Shown: positions 56,618-64,000 of the stretch, one piece after another
Numbering within the stretch: position 1 is the first letter of the stretch
Layout of the letters: each line of letters opens with the position of its first letter
Assembly: GCF_001613205.1 (NCBI RefSeq)
Contig: NZ_BDBX01000014.1
Span: 1-64,000, forward strand
Direction of reading: 5' to 3'
DNA: 64,000 nucleotides
Source: Nocardia sienata NBRC 100364
Lineage (GTDB): Bacteria > Actinomycetota > Actinomycetes > Mycobacteriales > Mycobacteriaceae
The notes under the pieces: generated by a model
Databases searched by the model: none
Seen by the model: only the letters and a program-made list of their open reading frames with translations
What the model was told of the DNA's origin: nothing
Program-made: the position numbers and the translations under genes

Positions 56618-56677
56618 ACGCGGTGGTATATAGGCGGCCGGTACCGGGACTCGCCCACCGAGGTAGTGTCGTGCACC

Positions 56678-57691
56678 GTGCCTGCAGCTTCCGCTCGCTC
56701 CGACCTGGTAAACCCTGACGATCCGGAGAGCACCGACGAGAGCCCGGTGCGCCCCGACCACGACCCCGCCGCAGATGAGAAGCCCGTGAGTTCCGAGCAG
56801 ACCCCGGTCGTCGGCGCCGATACCGCCGTCTCCGATATCACCGAGGTGACCGCCGCGGACCCCATCGAATCGGATTCGCAGTCCTGGTCCCGGGCCTGGC
56901 GCGATATCCGCGACGGGTTCCGGCAGCGCGAACTGTGGCTTTCGCTGGGCTGGCAGGACATCAAACAGCGCTACCGGCGGTCGGTGCTGGGTCCGTTCTG
57001 GATCACCATCGCCACCGGCGTGCAGGCCACCGCCATCGGCATTCTGTACGCCGCGCTGCTGGGGCAACCGCTGACCGAATACCTGCCGTATGTGGCGGTC
57101 GGCCTGATCGTGTGGAATGTCATCAACGCCTCGATCCTCGAGGGCGCTGAGGTGTTCGTCGCCAACGAAGGCTTGATCAAACAGCTGCCGTCGGCGCTGA
57201 GCGTGCACGTGTACCGGCTGGTGTGGCGGCAGATGCTGTTCTTCGCGCACAACCTGCTGATCTACTTCGTCGTGCTGGCCCTGTTCGGGGTCTGGCGCGA
57301 TCTGCACTGGACCGTGGTCTTCGCGATACCGGCCCTGGTGCTGCTGTTCCTCAACGCGATGTGGGTCTCGGTGCTGTTCGGTATCTTCAGCACCCGCTAC
57401 CGCGATATCGCGCCGATCCTGGGCAGTATGACGCTGATGTTGTTCGTGCTGACCCCGGTGATGTGGAACACCAAGAGCCTGCACGAGCAGGGCGGCCAGG
57501 TCGCCGAACGGGCCCGGCTGGCCGAAGTGGTGCCCACCTACCACTATCTGGAGATCGTGCGCGCGCCGCTGCTCGGCGACGACCAGAAGCCCTACCACTG
57601 GGTGATCGTCGGCGCCATCACCGTGGTGGGCTGGATCGCCGCGGCGATCGCGTTGCGCAAGTACCGTTCGCGCGTGCCCTACTGGGTTTAG
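56678..57691 (+). CDS. wzm: ABC-2 type permease for galactan/cell-wall polysaccharide export
   Basis: A 337-residue Wzm (Rv3783 type). A roughly 75-residue polar acidic N-terminus precedes ELWLSLGWQDIKQRYRRSVLGPFW and six TM helices. With Wzt it is thought to move lipid-linked galactan across the membrane during arabinogalactan synthesis. The GTG at 56678 has TAGTGT (56664-56669) 8 nt upstream, suggesting a leaderless start; a GTG at 56666 is in frame. The stop is 13 bp before wzt. Confidence 0.92.
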   Translation: MPAASARSDLVNPDDPESTDESPVRPDHDPAADEKPVSSEQTPVVGADTAVSDITEVTAADPIESDSQSWSRAWRDIRDGFRQRELWLSLGWQDIKQRYRRSVLGPFWITIATGVQATAIGILYAALLGQPLTEYLPYVAVGLIVWNVINASILEGAEVFVANEGLIKQLPSALSVHVYRLVWRQMLFFAHNLLIYFVVLALFGVWRDLHWTVVFAIPALVLLFLNAMWVSVLFGIFSTRYRDIAPILGSMTLMLFVLTPVMWNTKSLHEQGGQVAERARLAEVVPTYHYLEIVRAPLLGDDQKPYHWVIVGAITVVGWIAAAIALRKYRSRVPYWV

Positions 57692-57704
57692 GAGTCAGGC
57701 GATC

Positions 57705-58577
57705 ATGAGTGATCACGTGAGTATCGAAACCCGCAACGCGTGGGTGGAGTTCCCGATCTTCGACGCGAAATCCCGGTCGCTGAAAAAGGCGTTCCTGGGC
57801 AAGGCGGGCGGTTCGATCGGCCGCAACCAGTCCGATGTCGTGGTGGTCGAGGCCCTGCGCGATATCAACCTGTCGCTGAAAGAAGGCGACCGGGTCGGCC
57901 TGGTCGGCCACAACGGTGCGGGCAAGTCCACGCTGCTGCGGCTGCTGTCCGGGATCTACGAGCCTTCGCGCGGTAGCGCGCGGATCCGCGGGCGGGTCGC
58001 GCCGGTGTTCGATCTGGGCGTCGGGATGGACCCGGAGATCTCCGGCTACGAGAACATCATCATCCGCGGTCTGTTCCTGGGGCAGACCCGCAAGCAGATG
58101 CTGGCCAAGATCGACGAGATCGCCGATTTCACCGAACTCGGCGAATATCTGTCCATGCCGCTGCGCACCTATTCGACCGGTATGCGGGTGCGCCTGGCGA
58201 TGGGCGTGGTGACCTCCATCGACCCGGAGATCCTGCTGCTCGACGAGGGGATCGGCGCGGTCGACGCGGAGTTCATGAAGAAGGCGCGGATCCGCTTGCA
58301 GGAATTGGTCGCCCGCTCGGGCATCCTGGTGTTCGCCAGCCATTCCAACGAATTCCTGGCCCAGCTCTGCGATACCGCGCTGTGGATCGATCACGGCCAG
58401 GTCCGGTTGCAGGGCGGGATCGAAGAGGTCGTCCGGGCCTACGAGGGTCCGGACGCGGGTAATCATGTAGCGGCGGTCCTGCGGGAGATCGAGGCCGAGA
58501 AGTCCGATCGTGCCGACGACGCACCAGCACCGGAAACGGCCGACGGCGAACGAGAACTGGAGAACAACACAGCATGA
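57705..58577 (+). CDS. wzt: ABC transporter ATPase for galactan export
   Basis: A 290-residue Wzt ATPase (Rv3781 type): Walker A GHNGAGKST, Q-loop region VFDLGVGMDPEISGYENI, signature YSTGMRVRL, Walker B ILLLDEGIGAVD, and the His switch FASHSNEF. It energises export by Wzm. The acidic C-terminal tail (about 255-290) is not a carbohydrate-binding domain, so export is probably not O-antigen-style. Its stop (TGA) overlaps the ATG of glfT1, inside the palindromic repeat end GCATGAGCGAG. Confidence 0.93.
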   Translation: MSDHVSIETRNAWVEFPIFDAKSRSLKKAFLGKAGGSIGRNQSDVVVVEALRDINLSLKEGDRVGLVGHNGAGKSTLLRLLSGIYEPSRGSARIRGRVAPVFDLGVGMDPEISGYENIIIRGLFLGQTRKQMLAKIDEIADFTELGEYLSMPLRTYSTGMRVRLAMGVVTSIDPEILLLDEGIGAVDAEFMKKARIRLQELVARSGILVFASHSNEFLAQLCDTALWIDHGQVRLQGGIEEVVRAYEGPDAGNHVAAVLREIEAEKSDRADDAPAPETADGERELENNTA

Positions 58578-58935
58578 GCGAGTCCCGCCCGGAGGCGGAA
58601 GCGACGCGTGACCCCGTAGAGCCCTCGCCGGTGCCCGACGACAGCACGAGCGAGCCGGGCTCCGAGGCGGAAGCGACGCGTGACCACGCAGGGCCCTCGC
58701 CGGTGCCCGACGACAGCACGAGCGAGCCCGGATCCTCCCAGGCGGAAGCAAAGCGTGACCCGATAGCGCCCGCGACAGTTCCCGGCGGGCACAGCAGCGG
58801 GTCGGCCCCGGAGGCGAAAGCCGAGCGCCATGAGGTGGCGCCCTCTCCGGTATCCGGCGAGCCAGGATCGGAAGCGCCGGAGAAACGCGATCACGTGCCG
58901 GCCGCGCCGGTCCCCGGTGCGCCCGGCACCAGCGG
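58572..58935 (+). repeat. Palindromic repeat copies translated within glfT1
   Basis: The first unit begins with the exact GCATGAGCGAG end at 58572 and matches the reverse strand of the 8332-8406 copy at about 85% over 63 bp. Units recur at 58644 and 58716, exactly 72 bp (24 codons) apart, then decay towards 58935. The repeat end supplies the stop of wzt and the start of glfT1. Confidence 0.8.
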
Positions 58936-59902
58936 CCCCCGGCGTTCGGCTCCGGCTCCCGCGCGGGAACACGAAGCGGCCGCCGCGGTGTTGCCGGAGG
59001 TCGAGTACGGACCGGATGCCAAGATCGTCGCCGTAGTCGTCACACACAAGCGCCGCGAGCTGCTCGCCGAATCGCTGAAGGCCGTCGCCACGCAATCGCG
59101 CGCTGTCGATCACCTGATCGTGATCGACAACGGCAACGAGGCCGAAGTGGCCGAACTGGTGGCGGACCAGCCCATCGAGACCACCTATCTGGGTTCGGCG
59201 CACAATCTGGGTGGCGCGGGCGGTTTCGCGCTGGGCATGTTGCACGCGCTGAGCCTGGGTGCCGATTGGGTCTGGCTGGCCGACGACGACGGCCGCCCCG
59301 AGGGTCCCGAGGTATTGGCGACCCTGTTCGACTGCGCGCGGCGCCACGAGCTGGTAGAGGTCTCGCCGGTCGTCTGCGATATCGACGAACCGGACCGCCT
59401 GGCCTTCCCGCTGCGCCGCGGTGTGGTGTGGCGGCGGTTGCGGTCCGAACTGGGCGGCGAGGACTTCCTGCCCGGTATCGCGTCGCTGTTCAACGGCGCC
59501 CTGATCTCCGCGCAGGCGGTGGACGTGATCGGTGTACCGGATCTGCGGCTGTTCGTGCGCGGCGACGAGGTCGAGGTGCACCGGCGGCTGGTCCGCTCGG
59601 GATTACCCTTCGGAACCTGTCTGCAAACCGCCTATCTGCACCCCAACGGCGCGGCCGAGTTCAAGCCGATCCTCGGTGGCCGGATGCACACCCAGTACCC
59701 GGACGATCCGGTGAAGCGGTACTTCACCTACCGCAACCGGGGCTATCTCATGTCCCAGCCGGGTATGCGAAAGCTGCTGCCCCAGGAGTGGATCCGGTTC
59801 TCCTGGTTCTTCCTGGTGACCCGCCGCGACCCGGCCGGATTGCGCGAGTGGTTCCATCTGCGCAGCCTCGGACGTAACGAGCAGTTCCAGAAACCGGACT
59901 AG
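58574..59902 (+). CDS. glfT1: Galactofuranosyltransferase GlfT1 with repeat-derived N-terminal extension
   Basis: A 442-residue GT2-family enzyme that adds the first galactofuranose residues to the rhamnosyl-GlcNAc-lipid acceptor of arabinogalactan. The catalytic part starts near residue 145 (KIVAVVVTHKRREL), with IDNGNEAEV, the DXD-type WLADDDGRPEG, and RGDEVEVHRRLVRSG. The Mtb enzyme is about 300 residues. The extra 140 at the N-terminus are Pro/Glu/Ser-rich, with 24-residue repeats such as SEPGSEAEATRDH encoded by the palindromic repeat. The ATG overlaps the wzt stop. Confidence 0.9.
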   Translation: MSESRPEAEATRDPVEPSPVPDDSTSEPGSEAEATRDHAGPSPVPDDSTSEPGSSQAEAKRDPIAPATVPGGHSSGSAPEAKAERHEVAPSPVSGEPGSEAPEKRDHVPAAPVPGAPGTSGPRRSAPAPAREHEAAAAVLPEVEYGPDAKIVAVVVTHKRRELLAESLKAVATQSRAVDHLIVIDNGNEAEVAELVADQPIETTYLGSAHNLGGAGGFALGMLHALSLGADWVWLADDDGRPEGPEVLATLFDCARRHELVEVSPVVCDIDEPDRLAFPLRRGVVWRRLRSELGGEDFLPGIASLFNGALISAQAVDVIGVPDLRLFVRGDEVEVHRRLVRSGLPFGTCLQTAYLHPNGAAEFKPILGGRMHTQYPDDPVKRYFTYRNRGYLMSQPGMRKLLPQEWIRFSWFFLVTRRDPAGLREWFHLRSLGRNEQFQKPD

Positions 59903-60028
59903 CCCGTCGGCACCCATAGCGTCCCGAATCGGTCACCTTCCGGACAACCAGGGTTGACGGCGGATGGGAGAGATCGCTCCCCGCCAGGTAAGTTCGGCTG
60001 GCAATCTGCATGATTCGGGAGGAGATCG

Positions 60029-60721
60029 ATGAGTTACCCCGGCGGTCAGCCGCCACAGGGCCTGCCCGCACCCGGCCAGTTTCCGCCGCCGCCACAGCAG
60101 TACGCGCCGCCGGCACCGAACCAGGTTGGGCAGCCACAGTATCCAGGGGGGCCACAGGGCGGTCCGCAGCCGTGGGGTGCACCGCCGCCCGGCCAGCCGC
60201 CGCAGGGCTTCGGTCAGCCGGCCGCCCAGCCGCAATACGCCAGCGGTCCATACGCGCAGCCGCCCGGACAGCCCCCTGCCCAGTTCGGTCCGGGCGGGCA
60301 GCCCGGACCCTACGGGCAGCCGCCCCTGGCCGCGCCCAACGACCCGCCGGGTATCACGGTGGACTGTTCCTACGCCCCGATAGCGTTCCTGCTCGCGATC
60401 ACCAAACCCAAGATCACGGTGAACGGCCAGCGGGTGCCCAACACCCGGTGGGGCGCCAACCATATTCCGGTCGGCCCAGGGCAGTACCACGTGCGGGTTA
60501 CGACGCCCTGGCTGTTCGATATGGGTCCGGCCGATGTGGCGGTGCCGGTCCAGCCCGGGCAGGCGGTCCGGTACTACTACCGGACCCCGGCGCTCATCTT
60601 CCTCAACGGAGCGATCGGACCGGTTCCGCAGAAGACTCCCGGCATGGTGGTCATGTATGTGATCTGGGCATTCGTCGCCCTGATCTTCCTGCTGAACATC
60701 CTGATGATCGCCACGATGTGA
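60029..60721 (+). CDS. Pro/Gln-rich hypothetical membrane protein
   Basis: A 230-residue protein: residues 1-105 are Pro/Gln/Gly/Tyr-rich, residues 110-200 form a compact beta-rich domain (ITVNGQRVPNTRWGANHIPVGPG), and one C-terminal TM helix follows (VVMYVIWAFVALIFLLNILMI). The beta domain is probably cytoplasmic. The ATG at 60029 has GGGAGGAGATCG upstream. Homologues are common in nocardiae, with no known role. Confidence 0.75.
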   Translation: MSYPGGQPPQGLPAPGQFPPPPQQYAPPAPNQVGQPQYPGGPQGGPQPWGAPPPGQPPQGFGQPAAQPQYASGPYAQPPGQPPAQFGPGGQPGPYGQPPLAAPNDPPGITVDCSYAPIAFLLAITKPKITVNGQRVPNTRWGANHIPVGPGQYHVRVTTPWLFDMGPADVAVPVQPGQAVRYYYRTPALIFLNGAIGPVPQKTPGMVVMYVIWAFVALIFLLNILMIATM

Positions 60722-61206
60722 GCGACGATCCGCGCGCGGCGGGGTCGGCGACGGCCGGCCGCGCACGGATCGGTTTCGCAGAAGCGTCCGAACCTCAGGT
60801 ATAGAGGCCCCCGCACGGCGCATCGCTCGGCCGTTGGTGTCCGGCGGACTCGCCCGGACGAGGACGTCTCGAAGTCACTGACAAAGAGGCGACCCGGGGG
60901 TGCCGCGGCCGGAACGCGCAGATAAGAGCGGTGGCAGTGGACGGGCTCGCGTACAAGAATTCGACGACGGCCGCATACGCTCGATGCGGCGAGCCAAGCG
61001 AGACTCGGTGATCTCGCGGGCGGGTCGGTCGTGCATCCTGCGACACCAGTGGACCGGCCGCACGACCGGCCCGACCACTCGCCGGCCGTCCGACACCCGC
61101 ACATCGGATCGCACGGTCCTGGGCAAGCCCGGACCTGTTGCCTACGCTCGGAACGCAGTGCCGAACGCAGAGCGGTCGGCGCCCGCGACCAACAGGAGGG
61201 CAGGCA
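60722..61206. other. Intergenic stretch before the SDR gene
   Basis: No gene with convincing codon bias. GGCCGCAT/ATGCGGC can form a small hairpin near 60970. The SDR promoter must lie at its right end. Antisense frames here lack ribosome sites. Confidence 0.4.
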
Positions 61207-62058
61207 ATGACAGCTACCGGAGACAAACCGCTGAGCGGCCGGACGATGATCATGTCCGGCGGCAGCCGCGGTATCGGGCTGGAGATCGCCAAACGGGCGG
61301 CCGCCGACGGCGCGAACATCACGCTGATCGCCAAGACCGATCAACCCCATCCCAGATTGCCGGGCACGATCCACACCGCCGCCGCGGAACTGGAGGAGGC
61401 GGGGGCGACCGTGCTGCCGTTCGTCGGCGATGTGCGGATCGACGCATCGGTCGCCGAGGCGGTCCGGCTGACCACCGAGCGCTTCGGCGGTATAGACATC
61501 GTGGTCAACAATGCCTCCGCCATCGATCTGTCTCCCACCGATTCGCTGACGATGAAGAAGTACGACCTCATGCAGGACATCAATTGCCGCGGTAGTTTTC
61601 TGCTGTCCAAGCTGTGCATACCCGCGCTGCGCGACTCCGCGGCAGCCGGTCGTAATCCGCATATCCTCACGCTGTCGCCACCCCTGAACCTGGACCCCAA
61701 ATGGGCCGGTTCCTCGTTGGGCTACACCATCGCCAAGTACGGGATGTCGCTGACCACACTGGGTTTGGCCGAGGAACTGAAATCCGACGGTATCGGCGTG
61801 AATTCGCTCTGGCCACGCACCACGATCGCGACCGCGGCCGTGCGCAACCTGCTCGGCGGCGAGGAGATGGTGCGTACCTCGCGAACCCCGGATATCTACG
61901 CCGACGCCGCCTACCTGGTACTCACCTCACCGGCCACCGCGACCACCGGGAATTTCTTCATAGACGACGAGGTGCTCGCCGCCCACGGCATCACCGACCT
62001 GGACAGATACCGGGTGACCCCCGGCGACGAACCCCTCACCACCGACCTGTTCCTCTGA
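61207..62058 (+). CDS. Short-chain dehydrogenase/reductase (HSDL2-like)
   Basis: A 283-residue SDR: glycine motif SGGSRGIGLEIAK (about 17-29), NNAS at the NAG position, catalytic Ser and Tyr in LSPPLNLDPKWAGSSLGYTIAKYG (Y-x-x-x-K is kept), and a C-terminal GNFFIDDEVL. It resembles the HSDL2/ peroxisomal-type SDR group, which is linked to lipid metabolism. The ATG at 61207 follows AGGAGGGCAGGCA. Convergent with glfT2. Confidence 0.85.
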   Translation: MTATGDKPLSGRTMIMSGGSRGIGLEIAKRAAADGANITLIAKTDQPHPRLPGTIHTAAAELEEAGATVLPFVGDVRIDASVAEAVRLTTERFGGIDIVVNNASAIDLSPTDSLTMKKYDLMQDINCRGSFLLSKLCIPALRDSAAAGRNPHILTLSPPLNLDPKWAGSSLGYTIAKYGMSLTTLGLAEELKSDGIGVNSLWPRTTIATAAVRNLLGGEEMVRTSRTPDIYADAAYLVLTSPATATTGNFFIDDEVLAAHGITDLDRYRVTPGDEPLTTDLFL

Positions 62059-62063
62059 CGACC

Positions 62064-62095
62064 ACGGGCCACGCCGCGGATACGGCGTGGCCCGT
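62064..62095. terminator. Bidirectional hairpin between SDR and glfT2
   Basis: A 13-bp perfect stem (62064-62076 with 62083-62095) with a 6-nt loop lies between the convergent SDR and glfT2 stops. Confidence 0.8.
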
Positions 62096-62115
62096 TCGGA
62101 CAGGACGCGTCCGGC

Positions 62116-64000
62116 TCAGTTCCGGTCGGAGTCGATCCCGTACAGCCGCTCCCAGTTCTCCCTGCTGGTGAGCTCGGCGTGCGCGGCGCGGTAGCGCTGC
62201 GCAAGATCGGGCAGTTCCTTGTACAACCGCCGCAGTACCCGCACCGTGCGCAGCAGCAGGGCGCGCGCAGTCGCCTTGTCACGTTTGCGAACCCGGACTC
62301 CGGACTGTGAGGCATCGGTGACCACGACATGGTCGAACAGCGATACATGCCACCAGTGCGCGTCTTCGCGGGTGACCCCGACCAACCCGTACTGGACCTT
62401 GCCGGTCCACTGCTGGATCGCGCGTTTGATCAGCACCGCCAGCAGTCGGCTCGGTTCGCCACCGGCGCGACGCACACGGATCTCGGAGGAGTCCACCGGG
62501 GGCGTCGCCGCGGGATGCTTGAGGGTCTCCGCGTAGTCGGCGCGACTGGTCCGGGCCCGTTTCAGCGGCTCGACACCGCCGTCCCGCAGGATCGAGGGTC
62601 CCGCCAGGAAATCCTCGATGCCCTGCAGGGTGGTGTGCGCGAGACCGTACTGCATCGCGACCAGATATTCGGAGATGTTCCGGAAGAGCTGCCGGGTGAC
62701 CGTGCCCGGGTTCAGGTCCGCGTGCATCGCGCTGACGATCAGCGAGTTGCGGGTGCTGAAGTACCGCGCCCAGTCGTCGAAATCCTTCCAGTAGAAGTCC
62801 GCGTGCCAGACCGCCGCATTGGGCAGCGTGACCGTGACAAACCCGTGTTCGCGGGCGCGGACCCCGTATTCGACATCGTCCCACTGGAAGAAGATGGGCA
62901 ACGGCAGCCCGATCTTCTTCACCACCTCGGCCGGGATGAGGCAGGTCCACCAGGCGTTGTATCCGGCATCGACCCGGCGTTCCTGGTTCTTCTTCAGCAT
63001 GCTGGTGTTGCGCAGCGCCTTGGGCACCTTCTGCCCGTGCATGAGCCGGTGCAGGTGCACGTCCTCGGCCCCGACATTCAGGTAGTCGGGGTTGAGCAGG
63101 AACAACATCTGCGCGCCGACCAGCGTCGGTTCCACGGTGAGGTTGGCGAAGGCCTGCAACCGCAGCACGGTCTCGGGCTCACAGAGGATATCGTCGTCCA
63201 TGAGGATGACGTCGGCGTGTTCGTTGGCCGCGGACACCTCGTACAGTCCACGGGTGAAACCGCCCGCCCCGCCCAGATTGGGCTGGCGGATGTAGCGCAG
63301 TTTGTCTCCGAACATCGACCGCGTGGCCTGGTACAGCGGCCGGTTCTCCACCAGATCGGTGCCCTGGTCCACCACGTACACCGCGTCGAGCGAGCCGAGC
63401 ACGGTCTGGTCGGAGGCCAGCGCGGCGATGGTCTCGGCGCAATCCTGGGCGCGGTTGAAAGTGCAGATGGCGATGGCGACCGGGCGTACGGTCTCGGGGG
63501 CGGTCGCGGTCCAGGTGAGGTCGGAGATCTCCAGGTCGCCGCCGACCGCTTCGAACTCCAGCCACAGGGCCCCGCCGTCGACGAACTGGTCCAGCGGCGC
63601 GGTCAGGGTCAGCGGGCCGGTGGCGGTGACCTCGGCGGTGCCGACGATCCGGCGGTGCCCGGCGATATCGGAGGCCACGATCCGGACTCTGGCATGCTTG
63701 CCGACCTGCAGGATCATCGTGGCCTGCACCTCGGTGACCACGGTCCAGCGCTGCCAGTAGCTGGCGGCGAAACGGCCGAAATAGGTGTTGGTGTGCGCGG
63801 TCGAGCCCTTGTCCAGGCGCAGAATCATCCGGTCCCGGACGGCACGGCCTTTGACCACCGCGTACAGTTCGTCGCTGATCTTCGCCGAGGGTCCGGTGAA
63901 GATACCCCGGGCGAGCACCAGCCGCCGCGGAGCCGGGTGGTTTTCGGCGCGCAGCGACTCGGGCGCGACCGCAGCGTGATCGTTCGTCTCGGTAACGGCC
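62116..64000 (-). CDS. glfT2: Galactofuranosyltransferase GlfT2 (5' end outside window)
   Basis: A GT2-family polymerase that extends the galactan with alternating beta-1,5 and beta-1,6 galactofuranose. At least 628 residues are in the window, ending at 62116; the frame is open to 64000, so the start is just outside. An N-terminal beta-barrel domain (RFAASYWQRWT) precedes AICTFNRAQDCAETI, the DXD-type LMDDDILCEPE, and FFQWDDVEYGVRA with the catalytic Asp pair. A C-terminal helical region ends WERLYGIDSDRN. This is the Rv3808c type. Confidence 0.94.
   Translation of the reverse strand, partial: AVTETNDHAAVAPESLRAENHPAPRRLVLARGIFTGPSAKISDELYAVVKGRAVRDRMILRLDKGSTAHTNTYFGRFAASYWQRWTVVTEVQATMILQVGKHARVRIVASDIAGHRRIVGTAEVTATGPLTLTAPLDQFVDGGALWLEFEAVGGDLEISDLTWTATAPETVRPVAIAICTFNRAQDCAETIAALASDQTVLGSLDAVYVVDQGTDLVENRPLYQATRSMFGDKLRYIRQPNLGGAGGFTRGLYEVSAANEHADVILMDDDILCEPETVLRLQAFANLTVEPTLVGAQMLFLLNPDYLNVGAEDVHLHRLMHGQKVPKALRNTSMLKKNQERRVDAGYNAWWTCLIPAEVVKKIGLPLPIFFQWDDVEYGVRAREHGFVTVTLPNAAVWHADFYWKDFDDWARYFSTRNSLIVSAMHADLNPGTVTRQLFRNISEYLVAMQYGLAHTTLQGIEDFLAGPSILRDGGVEPLKRARTSRADYAETLKHPAATPPVDSSEIRVRRAGGEPSRLLAVLIKRAIQQWTGKVQYGLVGVTREDAHWWHVSLFDHVVVTDASQSGVRVRKRDKATARALLLRTVRVLRRLYKELPDLAQRYRAAHAELTSRENWERLYGIDSDRN

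Overview
The window is high-GC (about 70%) actinobacterial chromosome. The genes point to a mycolic-acid-containing member of Mycobacteriales, most likely Nocardia: two galactofuranosyltransferases of arabinogalactan synthesis (GlfT1, GlfT2), a Wzm/Wzt-type exporter, an antigen-85-like esterase, PE/PPE/EspG-like proteins, the proteasome activator Bpa and MMPL transporters. Gene order broadly follows the M. tuberculosis stretch from dnaX and Rv3722c, through tadA/tyrA (Rv3752c-3754), to Rv3772-3783 and glfT2 (Rv3808c). This comparison is from memory; no search was run.

Layout. 1-9.9 kb: dnaX (cut by the window edge), an MMPL/TetR operon, a zinc metallopeptidase, a DUF2207 protein, three tandem copies of a palindromic repeat, and a ROK regulator preceded by a 35-codon Cys-rich leader ORF. 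10-13.2 kb: a PE-like/PPE-like/EspG cassette behind a degenerate 24-bp repeat array. 13-20.5 kb: an HhH-GPD protein, a methyltransferase, the aminotransferase AspC, SRP RNA, tRNA-Ser(GGA), a WS/DGAT-type acyltransferase and an orphan DUF397 gene. 20.9-26.2 kb: DUF309, GluQRS, RDD, DUF4190, a YhhQ transporter and Tgt, of which three belong to queuosine metabolism. 26.4-33.9 kb: a transport locus with a heterodimeric ABC exporter, Rrf2 and TetR regulators and a divergent MMPL transporter. 34-42.6 kb: a mycothiol-dependent-isomerase-fold protein, Vsr plus a cytosine methyltransferase, an Ag85-like esterase, Pat, two hydrolases, tRNA-Ser(GCT), tRNA-Arg(ACG) and an epoxide-hydrolase-like pseudoenzyme. 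42.7-50.6 kb: a permease, a methyltransferase, a VOC protein, a TetR/reductase divergon, tRNA-Ser(CGA), TadA with its partner, and TyrA. 50.8-55.9 kb: a zeta-toxin-like kinase, a tRNA-Ser remnant, tRNA-Ser(TGA), an FMN-dependent hydroxy-acid oxidase, a quinone oxidoreductase and a cysteine-desulfurase-like protein. 56-64 kb: bpa, wzm-wzt-glfT1, a Pro-rich membrane protein, an SDR and glfT2.

The most unusual features are: (1) a dispersed palindromic repeat with GCATGAGCGAG ends. It lies at gene ends at four loci, and in glfT1 it supplies the start codon and is translated in frame as a run of 24-codon units. (2) Four proteins with altered catalytic residues (epoxide hydrolase-like, dienelactone hydrolase-like, cysteine-desulfurase-like, and one half of the ABC exporter). 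(3) A leaderless Cys-rich leader ORF ahead of a ROK regulator. (4) All four tRNA-Ser types within 35 kb, plus a decayed fifth copy beside a zeta-toxin-like gene. Many genes have a TANNNT-like hexamer 6-8 nt before the start codon, which suggests leaderless transcripts are common here.
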